A stretch of DNA of 64,000 bases from a virus: positions 1 through 64,000 of the IMG/VR virus record IMGVR_UViG_3300008110_000023, one strand, 5' to 3'. A program made the position numbers and the translations under genes. The notes below the pieces were generated by a model. The model saw only the letters and a list, made by a program, of their open reading frames with translations. It was not told the origin of the DNA and did no database searches. Every line of letters begins with the position of its first letter. Positions within the stretch are counted from its first letter, which is position 1. Below are positions 38,204 to 46,548 of this stretch, one piece after another.

Positions 38204-39283
38204 TTATTTATCTAGCCTTATACCTACCATTACTGGAAATCTTGGTAATCCATCATCTGTATACTCAAAGAATCTTATCTCTGCAGTTTTACCAATATAG
38301 TCTTGTTTATTAATTAATAGATCTTTTCTTTCATCATGTGACAACTTAGTTCCTGCTCTAAATGTACCTTGAGGTATATTTAATACAGGAATACCCCATT
38401 CTGGTCTAGCTTCTGCAGGTATAATATCTATAACTTCAGCTGTAATATCTTGAAAGTCTTTGTACTTTAATAAATTACTAGATCTAGCATCTACTTTATA
38501 GTTTGTATTACCATGTCTAAGAATAGTACCTTCATAACCTTCTTTAATAAACTGCATATGATATTGCTTTAATTCTTTCTCTGAGTTAATCTTGTAAGTT
38601 GTTACCAATAACAAAGAATTACTATTAATAGTCTCTACTATCTTGTTTAACTTAGACAATCTTTCTATGTATGGTAGTTGTTCAACTAAGTCATACACAT
38701 GTAGAACAACTGTCTCACTTTTGGCGGGATTATACTTTTTAATGAGACTCATGTTCTCCTGGAAAGTATTACCATGTGCGTATAACTCACCGTCTAAGAT
38801 AACATCATCTGCTAAGTTACTTAAGATAGCTTTAATATGATCCATGTTCTTTATCTGCTCTCCTTGTCTAGAAATAAGCTGTACTTCTCCATTAACTTTA
38901 TAAGCAAGACATCTCATACCATCTAACTTAGGTTGTACACAAACAAATGCATTCCAATCTACTTTTTTAGCCTCTTTATTATAATCTTTAGCTAACATAG
39001 GTAAGATAACCTCTTTAGTTTGTGCTTCTTGTTCTGTGTAGAAATAACCCTCTGTTAATTTTTCAGCTAACTTAGAACTCATTTCTAACAGTGCTTGTTC
39101 TTGTGGTGTAGTAACATTACTTTTACCTACATTCTTACTTGTACAAACTTTCCTATGGAAAATGGGATTTTCTGTATTTACAACACCAGATTCTTGTATA
39201 AAACAATCTCCTTCAGCGCTAAGTACTACATATCTTATTTTACCTTTAGTATCTTTCTTATAAAGTGTTACTGTTGATTCCAT
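38204..39283 (-). CDS. ATP-dependent DNA ligase
   Basis: 359 aa. Seals nicks after replication or repair through a ligase-AMP intermediate. Motif I is QPKLDGMRC with K119 as the nucleophile. DGELYAHG (III), VLHVYDLV (IIIa), EGYEGTILRHG (IV) and LLKYKDF (V) follow. The C-terminal ~60 residues form the OB-fold part. The first ~85 residues (TLYKKDTKGKIRYVVLSAEG) form an extra WGR-like beta domain seen in Bacteroidota-phage ligases. Start ATG gives a short overlap with the upstream small gene. Confidence 0.93.
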   Translation of the reverse strand: MESTVTLYKKDTKGKIRYVVLSAEGDCFIQESGVVNTENPIFHRKVCTSKNVGKSNVTTPQEQALLEMSSKLAEKLTEGYFYTEQEAQTKEVILPMLAKDYNKEAKKVDWNAFVCVQPKLDGMRCLAYKVNGEVQLISRQGEQIKNMDHIKAILSNLADDVILDGELYAHGNTFQENMSLIKKYNPAKSETVVLHVYDLVEQLPYIERLSKLNKIVETINSNSLLLVTTYKINSEKELKQYHMQFIKEGYEGTILRHGNTNYKVDARSSNLLKYKDFQDITAEVIDIIPAEARPEWGIPVLNIPQGTFRAGTKLSHDERKDLLINKQDYIGKTAEIRFFEYTDDGLPRFPVMVGIRLDK

Positions 39284-39455
39284 CTTTAATAATTTTAATT
39301 AAATTTATATCTAAAAAATAATCACAATGATTAATAGCATAATCAAATGGTTGATTATTAAAGAATAATTTTTTTTCTAAGTTTTCAACATCAGTGTACC
39401 TAAGACATTTTAACTTCTTAGGACACTCATGATCATTGCATAATGTATACTTCAT
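39258..39455 (-). CDS. Small Cys-rich (zinc-binding-like) protein
   Basis: 65 aa from the ATG at 39455, which follows the sigma-like gene's stop directly (TAATATG); a longer in-frame start at 39500 would add an N terminus out of character. The Cys pattern C-x4-C-x5-C with a distal HCDYF (CNDHECPKKLKCLRY) recurs in very short phage proteins that probably bind zinc. It overlaps the ligase start by 26 bases. Function unknown. Confidence 0.6.
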   Translation of the reverse strand: MKYTLCNDHECPKKLKCLRYTDVENLEKKLFFNNQPFDYAINHCDYFLDINLIKIIKDGINSNTL

Positions 39456-39456
39456 A

Positions 39457-40221
39457 TTAAATATGTTTCCATAAATCTTTTCTAACAATCTTATGTACAT
39501 GGCCTTTAGTTATTCCATACTTAGCTACTAACTCAGGAATTGTATATCCTTGTTCTCTAAGTTTTCTTAATTCAAGTACTTGTTCTTCATTGATTTTAGA
39601 AAATCTGTTTTTACTGCCTGTTAATTGTGCTCTCTTTTGAACTATCCTATTTATTACAACAGCCTTTCTATCTTCTTCAAAGTCTTTTCTAATATCTTTT
39701 CTAATTCTTGTTAGCCATTCTCTGATAGTCTTTTCTTTACCACTTGTTATTTCAACAACTTCAAGAGTATTATAACCTTGTATATACAATTTCAAAATTG
39801 TAGATTGATTTTTATTTTTATGGTTATCAATATACTCTGTTAAGTCTTTTGCAAATAATCTACTTTCTGGAGTATCCAATGAAGGTATTTGGTAAAAGAT
39901 ATTATTAACTTCAGTATCATCATTCTCATGTTCTTCTGTAATAAAATCAGAAAATGGTAATTCTACTCCTCTTATTCTTGCTATGGAAGCCACTCTATGT
40001 TTTAATCTAAAAGCTCTATGTTTAGCTATTTTAACTAAAAAGGCTTTTAGTGCTTGTACGGATAAAAATTCATTAGTTGTGTTCTTAACATACTTATGAA
40101 ATTCAATATAAGCTTCTTGAATGGCATCTTCACATAAATTAAATTCATATTTACTATTAAGTAGACAAGTCATTAAATATGTCCTGTACTTATTAAAATC
40201 ATAAATGTTAGCTTCTATCAT
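39457..40221 (-). CDS. Sigma-70-like factor with extra C-terminal HTH
   Basis: 254 aa. Residues about 15-95 resemble sigma region 2 (NLCEDAIQEAYIEFHKYV, then LKAFLVKIAKHRAFRLKHRV). Residues about 130-185 are region-4-like (STILKLYIQGYNTLEVVEI, KTIREWLTRIRKDI). A further helix-turn-helix sits at the C terminus, about 220-250 (LRKLREQGYTIPELVAKYGI, TKGHVHKIV). This is an ECF-like layout plus a third DNA-binding module. It could steer host RNA polymerase to phage promoters or act with the phage polymerase. It lies in a coupled operon (2 bases after the upstream stop). Confidence 0.75.
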   Translation of the reverse strand: MIEANIYDFNKYRTYLMTCLLNSKYEFNLCEDAIQEAYIEFHKYVKNTTNEFLSVQALKAFLVKIAKHRAFRLKHRVASIARIRGVELPFSDFITEEHENDDTEVNNIFYQIPSLDTPESRLFAKDLTEYIDNHKNKNQSTILKLYIQGYNTLEVVEITSGKEKTIREWLTRIRKDIRKDFEEDRKAVVINRIVQKRAQLTGSKNRFSKINEEQVLELRKLREQGYTIPELVAKYGITKGHVHKIVRKDLWKHI

Positions 40222-40222
40222 A

Positions 40223-40468
40223 TTATTGCATTATTTCATCAATGTTAATATTATTTTCATCATATAAATTCATTATCTTTTGAAATACAATATCTAATAC
40301 TTCATATGGATTAGTTATAGTAGATGTTTCTATTTCACTTTCAAGAGTTCTTTTAAGGTTATATTGTACTTGAAATAGTACACAAGCCATATCTAATGCT
40401 TTTAAGCATCTTAAATGTTCCATTCTCTCTTCTGGTTCATTTAAATCAAATTCTATTTTTGCTATCAT
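40223..40468 (-). CDS. Small conserved phage protein
   Basis: 81 aa, acidic. The pattern F-D-L-x-EPEE, then helices LKALDMACVLFQVQYNLKRT and VLDIVFQKIMNLYDENNINI, is found in many small tailed-phage proteins that sit in replication operons. No catalytic residues are evident. Starts in a 4-base ATGA overlap with the upstream gene. Confidence 0.6.
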   Translation of the reverse strand: MIAKIEFDLNEPEERMEHLRCLKALDMACVLFQVQYNLKRTLESEIETSTITNPYEVLDIVFQKIMNLYDENNINIDEIMQ

Positions 40469-40773
40469 TTGTCTAGTTCTTTATAAATTAATCTTAAAAT
40501 ATCTTTAGCTAAATCACCTGCAGATTTGCCACCATGTTCTTGGTTATGCATTATATACTTAGCTACCTGATCATCTAAAGACATTATCTTTATTAAATTA
40601 GGTAACTTAATATATGATACATTTAAATCACCTAACCAATAAGGTATACTAGTTCCTCTTTCACCATGAGGTACTTTTTGTGTGTACCATAAGCCATAAG
40701 GGATATCTTTGGGCACACTTGTTCCAACGGCTATATACCTACCGTTTGGTTTTCTTCTGTATAAAGTTTCCAT
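40465..40773 (-). CDS. Hypothetical protein
   Basis: 102 aa. N terminus LYRRKPNGRYIAVG is beta-rich and followed by YGLWYTQKVPHGERG; the C terminus is helical (SAGDLAKDILRLIYKEL). No membrane segment, cysteine cluster or known motif. Tightly packed between two small genes (ATGA overlap downstream). Function not recognised. Confidence 0.65.
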   Translation of the reverse strand: METLYRRKPNGRYIAVGTSVPKDIPYGLWYTQKVPHGERGTSIPYWLGDLNVSYIKLPNLIKIMSLDDQVAKYIMHNQEHGGKSAGDLAKDILRLIYKELDK

Positions 40774-40980
40774 TTACTGAGTTATGTAGTGATTAATAAC
40801 TATATCCAAAGCCATGTTGTAGAGTTGTAGTCTTAATAAATCTTGTATAGTATGATTAAGATGTACTTCTACATCTTTTTGTTCTTTAATATACTGAGCT
40901 ATAAGACCACAACCTACAGGTATTGGAATATCCATTACCCCATCTTTAGTATAACTTTCAATGATTTCTTTAGGAGTCAT
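40774..40980 (-). CDS. Small hypothetical protein
   Basis: 68 aa, mixed helix and strand (TPKEIIESYTKDGVMDIPIP, GCGLIAQYIKEQKDVEVHL). Overlaps the stop of the upstream 89-aa gene by about 10 bases and directly abuts the next start. Part of the coupled recombination/metabolism operon; function unknown. Confidence 0.6.
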   Translation of the reverse strand: MTPKEIIESYTKDGVMDIPIPVGCGLIAQYIKEQKDVEVHLNHTIQDLLRLQLYNMALDIVINHYITQ

Positions 40981-41239
40981 GTTTTAAATGTAAATTATTA
41001 AACCTTTCTAAAGCTCTATCATAATCCATTATACACCATGCATATTTACCAAATGCAGTACTTTTAGGATAAGACTCACAATCATATCTTTTATTGATTT
41101 TCTTTTTAAATACTTCATAGTGAGTTATTCCTTCATGTTCTACTTTGTAAATAAAACCATGTTCATTCTTGTCTAATTGTGTAAAGAGAAAGCCTTTAAC
41201 TTCCCCTCTACCAACAAACTCTTTCTCTAATAGTTTCAT
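40970..41239 (-). CDS. Small hypothetical protein
   Basis: 89 aa. Beta-rich first half (VGRGEVKGFLFTQLDKNEHG, HYEVFKKKINKRYDCESYPK), Trp-containing C-terminal helix (AWCIMDYDRALERFNNL). Translation starts in an ATGA overlap with the exonuclease gene, so expression is linked. The pattern of a short beta sheet ending in a Y-x-x-A-x-x-R-F helix is common in phage accessory proteins of unknown role. Confidence 0.6.
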   Translation of the reverse strand: MKLLEKEFVGRGEVKGFLFTQLDKNEHGFIYKVEHEGITHYEVFKKKINKRYDCESYPKSTAFGKYAWCIMDYDRALERFNNLHLKHDS

Positions 41240-41991
41240 TGTCTACTTTTTTTATACGCAGTTACACTTACACTGAAATATTTAGTACAATCAAGACATT
41301 TCATTTTCTTCTTAATAGTACCTAATGCAGCTACTATATTACCATTAGAAATTGTATTATCTGATGCACAATAAGGACAACTACAAGCATCTTTACCTTT
41401 TAATACACCAACATGAGTTTTAGGTTTACCATAACCTTGTAGTTTTTGAAATACTTGTTCAAGTAGTAATACATCTTGTTTACAGTAAGTAACCATTTTA
41501 TGCATTGCTTCTGCATTATTAAAGATACAAATATCTTTCCATAAGCCAAAGCCACCAGTCTCTAATTTTTGTCCAAGTCCTAAGAATTTACCAATGTAGT
41601 CAAGTTTATTAGAGTTAAATCTAAATCCTTTTCTTGCCAGTTTTAGAGTATCTATTGATTTTATATCTGGTAAGCTAGGAACCCCATGAAATAGGGCCCT
41701 AGTCTTAAACCATTTAATATCATAGTTATCTCCATTATGACCAATAACTTCATCAGCTTTTAATATAACTTTTAAAAACTTAGTAATAAGAGATTTATCA
41801 TCACCTCTTTTCCACTCTAATGAGTGTACTGTATCTTCACCTTCCCACTTATAACATATACAAATAACAGCTCTTTCTTTTAAGATGTTGTCATGTCCTA
41901 TTTGTAATTTATACCCAACATTCCATGAAAATACTATGTTTGGAGATGTTTCTATATCAAAAAATAATCTCTTAATTTTTACTGGTTTCAT
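41236..41991 (-). CDS. DEDDy 3'-5' exonuclease with C-terminal zinc ribbon
   Basis: 251 aa. Exo I FFDIETSPN supplies D12 and E14, Exo II is GHNGDNYDIKWF, and Exo III is YCKQDVLLLEQVF (the Tyr-x3-Asp form). These are the DnaQ/RNase-T-like acidic residues for metal-dependent removal of 3' nucleotides. The C-terminal ~60 residues hold two Cys pairs (CSCPYC and CLDC), a zinc ribbon. As the PolA polymerase in this phage has its own proofreading domain, this stand-alone enzyme more likely serves repair or recombination. Overlaps the downstream start by ATGA. Confidence 0.85.
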   Translation of the reverse strand: MKPVKIKRLFFDIETSPNIVFSWNVGYKLQIGHDNILKERAVICICYKWEGEDTVHSLEWKRGDDKSLITKFLKVILKADEVIGHNGDNYDIKWFKTRALFHGVPSLPDIKSIDTLKLARKGFRFNSNKLDYIGKFLGLGQKLETGGFGLWKDICIFNNAEAMHKMVTYCKQDVLLLEQVFQKLQGYGKPKTHVGVLKGKDACSCPYCASDNTISNGNIVAALGTIKKKMKCLDCTKYFSVSVTAYKKSRQ

Positions 41992-41993
41992 AA

Positions 41994-42566
41994 CTAAAAT
42001 TCTTCACTTGGTTTTATAGCTTCTTTCTTTACTTCTTTGAAAGATTCCTGATATGTTTCTAATGCCATATCTGGAGGTGAACTCACCTCTGCTTTTCTGT
42101 CTATTTTAACATTCAATTCCTTTTCCCAATATTGATATCTCTCTTCTGCTCTTGTTAAAGTTTGCATTACAGGATGATTTTCACCAATACTATGAAATCT
42201 CATTAAATGTAATTTATATTCATTGTTAAATTTACTATACCTACCCATCTTATAGTTATCAAAATCTACTTTATGTTCCATAGGAATACTAAATACAAAC
42301 ATTGTATGCATGTAATCAGGTTCATAGGACTCTATAAAATATGGATTTAGTTTTAATCTTTCCTCAAACATCAAAAAAGTAGTGTCTGCAGAAAATTCAT
42401 ATAACAAAAACAAATGTTCTGTAAATTCTGGTTTATCAGAAGATGCAATATATGCATTTCTAAATTGCTTTGGCCCACCTGATTTACCCATAAATTCTGT
42501 TATATGATTACCAATCATTGGTAATATATAAGAAGTAGATTTATTAAATTTCTTTGGTCTTTCCAT
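41994..42566 (-). CDS. Conserved hypothetical protein
   Basis: 190 aa from the ATG at 42566; the codon before it, at 42569, is GTG. Beta-rich core (SDKPEFTEHLFLLYEFSADT, DYMHTMFVFSIPM) and a helical region with RAEERYQYWEKELNV, ending in a charged tail. No catalytic pattern seen. It overlaps the FEN-type nuclease gene by about 23 bases and precedes the exonuclease, so an accessory role in DNA processing is possible but unproven. Confidence 0.6.
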   Translation of the reverse strand: MERPKKFNKSTSYILPMIGNHITEFMGKSGGPKQFRNAYIASSDKPEFTEHLFLLYEFSADTTFLMFEERLKLNPYFIESYEPDYMHTMFVFSIPMEHKVDFDNYKMGRYSKFNNEYKLHLMRFHSIGENHPVMQTLTRAEERYQYWEKELNVKIDRKAEVSSPPDMALETYQESFKEVKKEAIKPSEEF

Positions 42567-43293
42567 CACTTATCTCCCCTACTAAGTTTAATATTGGATA
42601 TTCAAATCCAAATTCTAATTCATCAATCAATTTAACTAGCCTATAATTAAGACAGAATTCTATAATACCTTTATGTACACCTAGAGTTTCTACATATGCA
42701 TTAAATACTATATCATATAACTTACTATCTTCAGTTATATTCTCAAATAGTCCTTCTACATATTTAGGTCCTTTACGTGGAATACCTTTGATATTATCAG
42801 TACTATCACCAGTAATTACTTGTTTCCACAATAACAAATCAGCTTCAGATTTTGTAACATCTTTAACTTGTTTTGTTTTTGGATTAAAATGTAATCCTGG
42901 TATTTGCTGTAAATCTTTATCCATACTGCAAATCATTGCTTCTGGATGTTTGCGTGCAATAATACTAATAATATCATCAGCTTCCAAGCCAGGATGATGT
43001 ACAAAAAGCCATTTATTTATAAGATAATCCCTTAATTCATTAAAGAATGCAGGTTTCTCTAGTCCTTTTCTATTAGCTTTATAAGCAGGATATATATCAT
43101 ATCTAAAACATTTTCCTATAGTAAGTGCTCCTATATAAGATTGAGCTCCTGTACTATCTAAAATGTCTAAAATCATATTATCTGCAAATTCACATACTTC
43201 TTCAAAAGTTTTTATTTCTTCATCTTTCTTGTTGTGTGTGGCTACAAATAATAGAAAATCTGCATCTATTAATGTTATGTTATTTTGTTCCAT
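42544..43293 (-). CDS. 5'-3' exonuclease / FEN-type flap nuclease
   Basis: 249 aa. Acidic active-site positions of the FEN family are visible: LIDADFLLF (D10, D12), GLEADDIISIIAR, CSMDKDLQQIPG, and GDSTDNIKGIPRKGPK, which also carries the helix-3-turn-helix DNA-binding motif. Homologous to the 5'-3' nuclease domain of bacterial Pol I and T7 gp6-like enzymes. Here it is a separate gene, fitting the polymerase in this phage, which lacks a 5' nuclease domain. Likely removes RNA primers and flaps before ligation. Confidence 0.9.
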   Translation of the reverse strand: MEQNNITLIDADFLLFVATHNKKDEEIKTFEEVCEFADNMILDILDSTGAQSYIGALTIGKCFRYDIYPAYKANRKGLEKPAFFNELRDYLINKWLFVHHPGLEADDIISIIARKHPEAMICSMDKDLQQIPGLHFNPKTKQVKDVTKSEADLLLWKQVITGDSTDNIKGIPRKGPKYVEGLFENITEDSKLYDIVFNAYVETLGVHKGIIEFCLNYRLVKLIDELEFGFEYPILNLVGEISDGKTKEI

Positions 43294-43702
43294 GTAGTAA
43301 TTTTATAAATTCATAAAAAGTATCTTTTGTCATAATTACCAATTCACCTTCTCCCTTCTTTTTATGAAATATAACATTAGGAAATGGCAATCTTTCTGGC
43401 ATATTCTTTCCTAATAATTCTACCATACTGTCAAAGATCTCTTTATACTTTACACCTGATTGTACATTCTTTGCTTGTACATTATAAGGAATACCATATA
43501 AATCTACTTTACAGTCATCTAATAATTTACTAGCTTGCCTACTTGTTTTGCAATAAGGATAGCCTAAGTCTCTGAACTCTTTTGCTAGTTGTCTCTCATA
43601 ATTTTGACCAGCAGTTCTATTCCTTTTTCCAGTATTTTTATACTTAGGCTTTGCAGCAGGTAATTCATTTTTATTCTTCACAGATCTTCCCCTCTTTCTC
43701 AC
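43280..43702 (-). CDS. Holliday-junction-resolvase-like PD-(D/E)xK nuclease
   Basis: 140 aa, strongly basic. N-terminal ~30 residues are a Lys/Arg-rich tail. NYERQLAKEFRDLGYPYCKT gives the conserved Glu helix, DDCKVDLYGIPYNVQAKN gives the D-x-n-Q-x-K centre. The order matches Hjc-like resolvases and related small PD-(D/E)xK nucleases. It could resolve branched replication intermediates before packaging. A simple nicking role cannot be excluded. Confidence 0.75.
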   Translation of the reverse strand: MRKRGRSVKNKNELPAAKPKYKNTGKRNRTAGQNYERQLAKEFRDLGYPYCKTSRQASKLLDDCKVDLYGIPYNVQAKNVQSGVKYKEIFDSMVELLGKNMPERLPFPNVIFHKKKGEGELVIMTKDTFYEFIKLLHGTK

Positions 43703-43710
43703 TATTTATG

Positions 43711-43932
43711 TTATTTTACAAGTGTAAATGCTTCTGCTGGCCACCAGGCTGACTTATCATTTTCTTGTGTAATCTTTACAGTATAATCTGCATCATTAAT
43801 ATCTTCTACATAATAGAATTTATCTTTAACTAACTCATTTCTAAGAGTTTGGCCAATAAATTTAATTTTACTATCTAGATTAAATGGTACAAATTCTACT
43901 TTTGTTTTAGATTTTCTTACTGTCTTATTCAT
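43711..43932 (-). CDS. Small hypothetical protein, first gene of its unit
   Basis: 73 aa from the ATG at 43932. An upstream TTG at 43956 lies inside the -7 box of the promoter at 43954-43984 and so cannot be transcribed. Beta-rich (SKTKVEFVPFNLDSKIKFIG, ADYTVKITQENDKSAWWPAE), without cysteines or membrane segments. It heads the leftward unit that contains the resolvase, flap nuclease, exonuclease, sigma-like factor, ligase and dUTPase. Confidence 0.65.
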   Translation of the reverse strand: MNKTVRKSKTKVEFVPFNLDSKIKFIGQTLRNELVKDKFYYVEDINDADYTVKITQENDKSAWWPAEAFTLVK

Positions 43933-43953
43933 AAAATAGTTTTTTTGGTTATG

Positions 43954-43984
43954 CAAATATATAAAAAAGAGAGGAATTTTTCAA
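43954..43984 (-). promoter_or_regulatory. Bacteroidota-type promoter, recombination/metabolism unit
   Basis: Read on the minus strand: TTG at 43984-43982, exactly 20 bases, TATATTTG at 43961-43954. The TTG lies in the loop of the terminator hairpin at 43968-43993, so the previous unit ends where the next begins. Confidence 0.75.
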
Positions 43985-43993
43985 CCCCTCTCT
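43968..43993 (-). terminator. Intrinsic terminator after the HTH gene
   Basis: 7-bp stem AGAGAGG/CCTCTCT (43987-43993 with 43968-43974), 12-base loop, followed on the minus strand by TTTTTT. It lies 11 bases beyond the stop of the 90-aa gene. Confidence 0.8.
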
Positions 43994-44004
43994 AATTTAT
44001 GTTA

Positions 44005-44277
44005 TTATGCGTTAAATGTATAATCATTTTCTGGCCTTACTTCAGGAGTTTCCTCTACAGAAGGTACTGTATTAATCTCAGCAACGTCATCCATTAATCT
44101 GATAGTATACTTTGCAGTACTTGCGCCATTTCTTTTCTTGATTAAACCAAAAGTTTCTAAAGCTTCAATAGCTTCTTTCTTACTAATGTTATACTTTAAG
44201 GCAATATCTTCATTTGATTTACCTAAACCATATTTCATAGTCAACAATTCACTTTTTTTAATTACAATCTCATTCAT
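44005..44277 (-). CDS. Small HTH-like protein
   Basis: 90 aa. Residues about 10-50 look like a helix-turn-helix (MKYGLGKSNEDIALKYNISK, then KEAIEALETFGLIKKRNG), followed by a short beta part and an acidic C tail. An A-rich leader precedes ATG. It ends just before a terminator, so it closes the unit with the AAA+ and VWA genes; a local transcription regulator is plausible. Confidence 0.65.
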   Translation of the reverse strand: MNEIVIKKSELLTMKYGLGKSNEDIALKYNISKKEAIEALETFGLIKKRNGASTAKYTIRLMDDVAEINTVPSVEETPEVRPENDYTFNA

Positions 44278-44308
44278 AGTTTTAAATTTTTAAGGTTAGT
44301 TATTATTA

Positions 44309-45343
44309 TTAAGAATTAATTATTTCTTCTGTTTCTTCTTTTTGTTCAACAATTTGTGGTTTTCTTATAATCTGATCTTCATTAATATTTAATTTAAACT
44401 TAAAATCAGTTAACACATAACCATCTTTTCCCATTGTAAAAGTAGATTTGATTTCTTCAGATACTAAAGCATTAATATAATTAAAATCATCTTCTAATAT
44501 TAAAGCTTTTGGATTAGTTAAAAACTCACTTACAATAGCATTTACACCATGATTTTGAAAATTCTCAAAATAATTATGAGTAATTTGTCTAAATTTATCC
44601 CTAAAAGATTTAAAATTAGTAGAAGACCAATAGTTATTAAATCTCATATTATTTGCACAATCATTTGCAATCAATAGAAGATGTAATAAACTTGCTTCTA
44701 AATCATAATTAGTAATCATTTCCATACCTAACTTAACAGTTTCCTGATCATTAGACTTAAGCAATGGAGTTAATTGTTGTACTATATCAGCAGTTAATGG
44801 ACCATTTTGATTGTTAATTACACTATTTAAATCAAATACATTAATTATCTTAGTTCCTGCAAACTCATTATAAGCTTGTACTATAGTTTCTAAAATAGTT
44901 TTAGTATTACCATAACAGTGAACATAAACATATCTATTTAAATTAGGCGCAGAATTTAAATCAGTTTCATTTGAAAACTGTATATATTCATTCTTTTCAT
45001 CTACAGTAACACCAATATGTTGTAAAACTCTAGTATGAAGTCTTCCATTTAAAAAACTTATCCATTCTTTTACATCAATTACTACTGCATCTGCATAAGC
45101 TGTTGTTCTAGTAGTTTGTACAATATTATTATTGTTTCTACCATAATCAGTAAACTTATATCTAGGAAAAGTAACATCTTTCATAAAGAATACTTTGCCT
45201 GCAAAGCCATTAAAAGAAGTTTGATTACTTTCTAACCATTTAATAATAGTATTTTTTTCAGCCTCTGTTATACCAGAATATATTTGAGTACTATCTCCCC
45301 AATTATTTTTTGTTTTTACCTGAAATTCTTGTATCTGTATCAT
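44309..45343 (-). CDS. Unknown protein linked to MoxR ATPase and VWA genes
   Basis: 344 aa, acidic at the end (VEQKEETEEIINS). N-terminal ~110 residues look beta-rich (QEFQVKTKNNWGDSTQIYSG; YADAVVIDVKEWISFLNG). The middle contains a helical stretch (QQLTPLLKSNDQETVKLGME, then DLEASLLHLLLIANDCANNM) with HEAT/ARM-like helix pairs. The gene starts on the stop of the AAA+ gene, so the products are probably made together. Third components of variable sequence accompany MoxR/VWA pairs in bacteria, which is the basis for calling this a partner. No catalytic motif recognised. Confidence 0.65.
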   Translation of the reverse strand: MIQIQEFQVKTKNNWGDSTQIYSGITEAEKNTIIKWLESNQTSFNGFAGKVFFMKDVTFPRYKFTDYGRNNNNIVQTTRTTAYADAVVIDVKEWISFLNGRLHTRVLQHIGVTVDEKNEYIQFSNETDLNSAPNLNRYVYVHCYGNTKTILETIVQAYNEFAGTKIINVFDLNSVINNQNGPLTADIVQQLTPLLKSNDQETVKLGMEMITNYDLEASLLHLLLIANDCANNMRFNNYWSSTNFKSFRDKFRQITHNYFENFQNHGVNAIVSEFLTNPKALILEDDFNYINALVSEEIKSTFTMGKDGYVLTDFKFKLNINEDQIIRKPQIVEQKEETEEIINS

Positions 45344-46527
45344 TATGCTATAATGTATTTAGTTAAAGTTTGTCTTAATGTTAACATTTTAAATTTTTGA
45401 CCACATGCAAATAGTGATTTAACCATATGATAGTTAAGATCTGCTCCAAAATAATCTTCCATAATAAGCATTTCTATTCTATCTAAATAGTCTTTCTCTA
45501 TTTTGTTTTTCTCTGAGAAAGTTACAGAGTAGTTTATTGCTCTAGTACATAATACAGATGCAATATCTGCTCTATAAGTACCTAGATTAGTACTACCTAC
45601 TAATTCTCTTAGTTTAGTTCTTAAAGTATCCTCTGCTGCAGAAAACATTTCTTTTGGTGTGATTAGTTTATCTAATCTATTATTGATAAAACTAACAAAC
45701 ATACCAGAAGTTGCACTTCCAACACAGCCTTCACCTATCATTTGTATAAGAGGTAAATTGTTTTCAAAGTCTTTAATAGAACTAATTGCATTAAAGAAAG
45801 TAACTATACTTCTAGGATTTACTTTGCTATTTACAACTTCAGGATTAAGTAGTAAGAAGTTAATACATCTACCATCAATACCTTCTGCCTCAGCCCATTT
45901 AGCCCACTCTTGTACATCAAAAGTTAACTCTACACTGATATACCTAGTTTGAACTGCCTCATCTATTTCAGTAACAGTATATTTACCGTTAGCAGGATTA
46001 GCACTTAGTACTATATGCCAGTTCTTAGGTAGTTTCCAAGAGATATATTCTTGTCTATCTATTAATTCCATACATGCTTGGATAAAACGCTGATCTGCTC
46101 TAGTCCAGTCATCTAATAATAGAATACCTCCTTCAGTCTTATCTGCAATCCATTCTGGTGCTGCATAAGACATTCTTTTCTTACCTGTTAGTCTATATCC
46201 TTCTTTCTCATAAGAAGCAATAGCTACTTCATCTACCCAGTTAACTTCAGGTATAACATCTTCTGTTACTTTAGCCATTTGGAATTGCTTAACTGGAAAA
46301 CCAACTAAGTCACCTAATTCCTCTATTTGTGCTAAGTTTAATTTAACAAAGTCAAGTTGTAGTTCTTTAGCTAATTGTTGTATACTACTAGTTTTACCTA
46401 AACCAGCTTCACCAATAACTTCTACAGCTACTGTTTTCTTACCTTCTTTTTGAAGGTCTTGGTTATTGCTTATAATATGTTTTAAGAAATCTTTTACTTC
46501 AGTTGATTTTAACTTAATATGACTCAT
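45343..46527 (-). CDS. MoxR-type AAA+ ATPase
   Basis: 394 aa. Walker A GEAGLGKT at 39-46, Walker B ILLLDDWTRADQRF, sensor 1 VLSANPANG followed by DEAVQTRYISVELTFD with the arginine near the subunit interface. The ~120-residue C-terminal lid is helical. This is the MoxR/RavA/NorQ branch, whose members remodel or activate partner proteins together with VWA-domain proteins. Here the VWA gene is immediately upstream (22 bases) and an unknown partner immediately downstream. Target in the phage cycle is unknown. Confidence 0.85.
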   Translation of the reverse strand: MSHIKLKSTEVKDFLKHIISNNQDLQKEGKKTVAVEVIGEAGLGKTSSIQQLAKELQLDFVKLNLAQIEELGDLVGFPVKQFQMAKVTEDVIPEVNWVDEVAIASYEKEGYRLTGKKRMSYAAPEWIADKTEGGILLLDDWTRADQRFIQACMELIDRQEYISWKLPKNWHIVLSANPANGKYTVTEIDEAVQTRYISVELTFDVQEWAKWAEAEGIDGRCINFLLLNPEVVNSKVNPRSIVTFFNAISSIKDFENNLPLIQMIGEGCVGSATSGMFVSFINNRLDKLITPKEMFSAAEDTLRTKLRELVGSTNLGTYRADIASVLCTRAINYSVTFSEKNKIEKDYLDRIEMLIMEDYFGADLNYHMVKSLFACGQKFKMLTLRQTLTKYIIA

Positions 46528-46548
46528 TGTTAAGGTTTTTTAAATGTT

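Noticed and set aside
42788-42997. Plus-strand open frame inside the FEN nuclease gene
   Set aside because: Opposite to a gene with clear catalytic motifs, hydrophobic/Ser-rich shadow composition, no promoter or leader.
43933-43956. TTG start for the small gene at 43711
   Set aside because: This codon lies within the TATATTTG promoter box, so it would not be in the transcript; ATG at 43932 is used instead.
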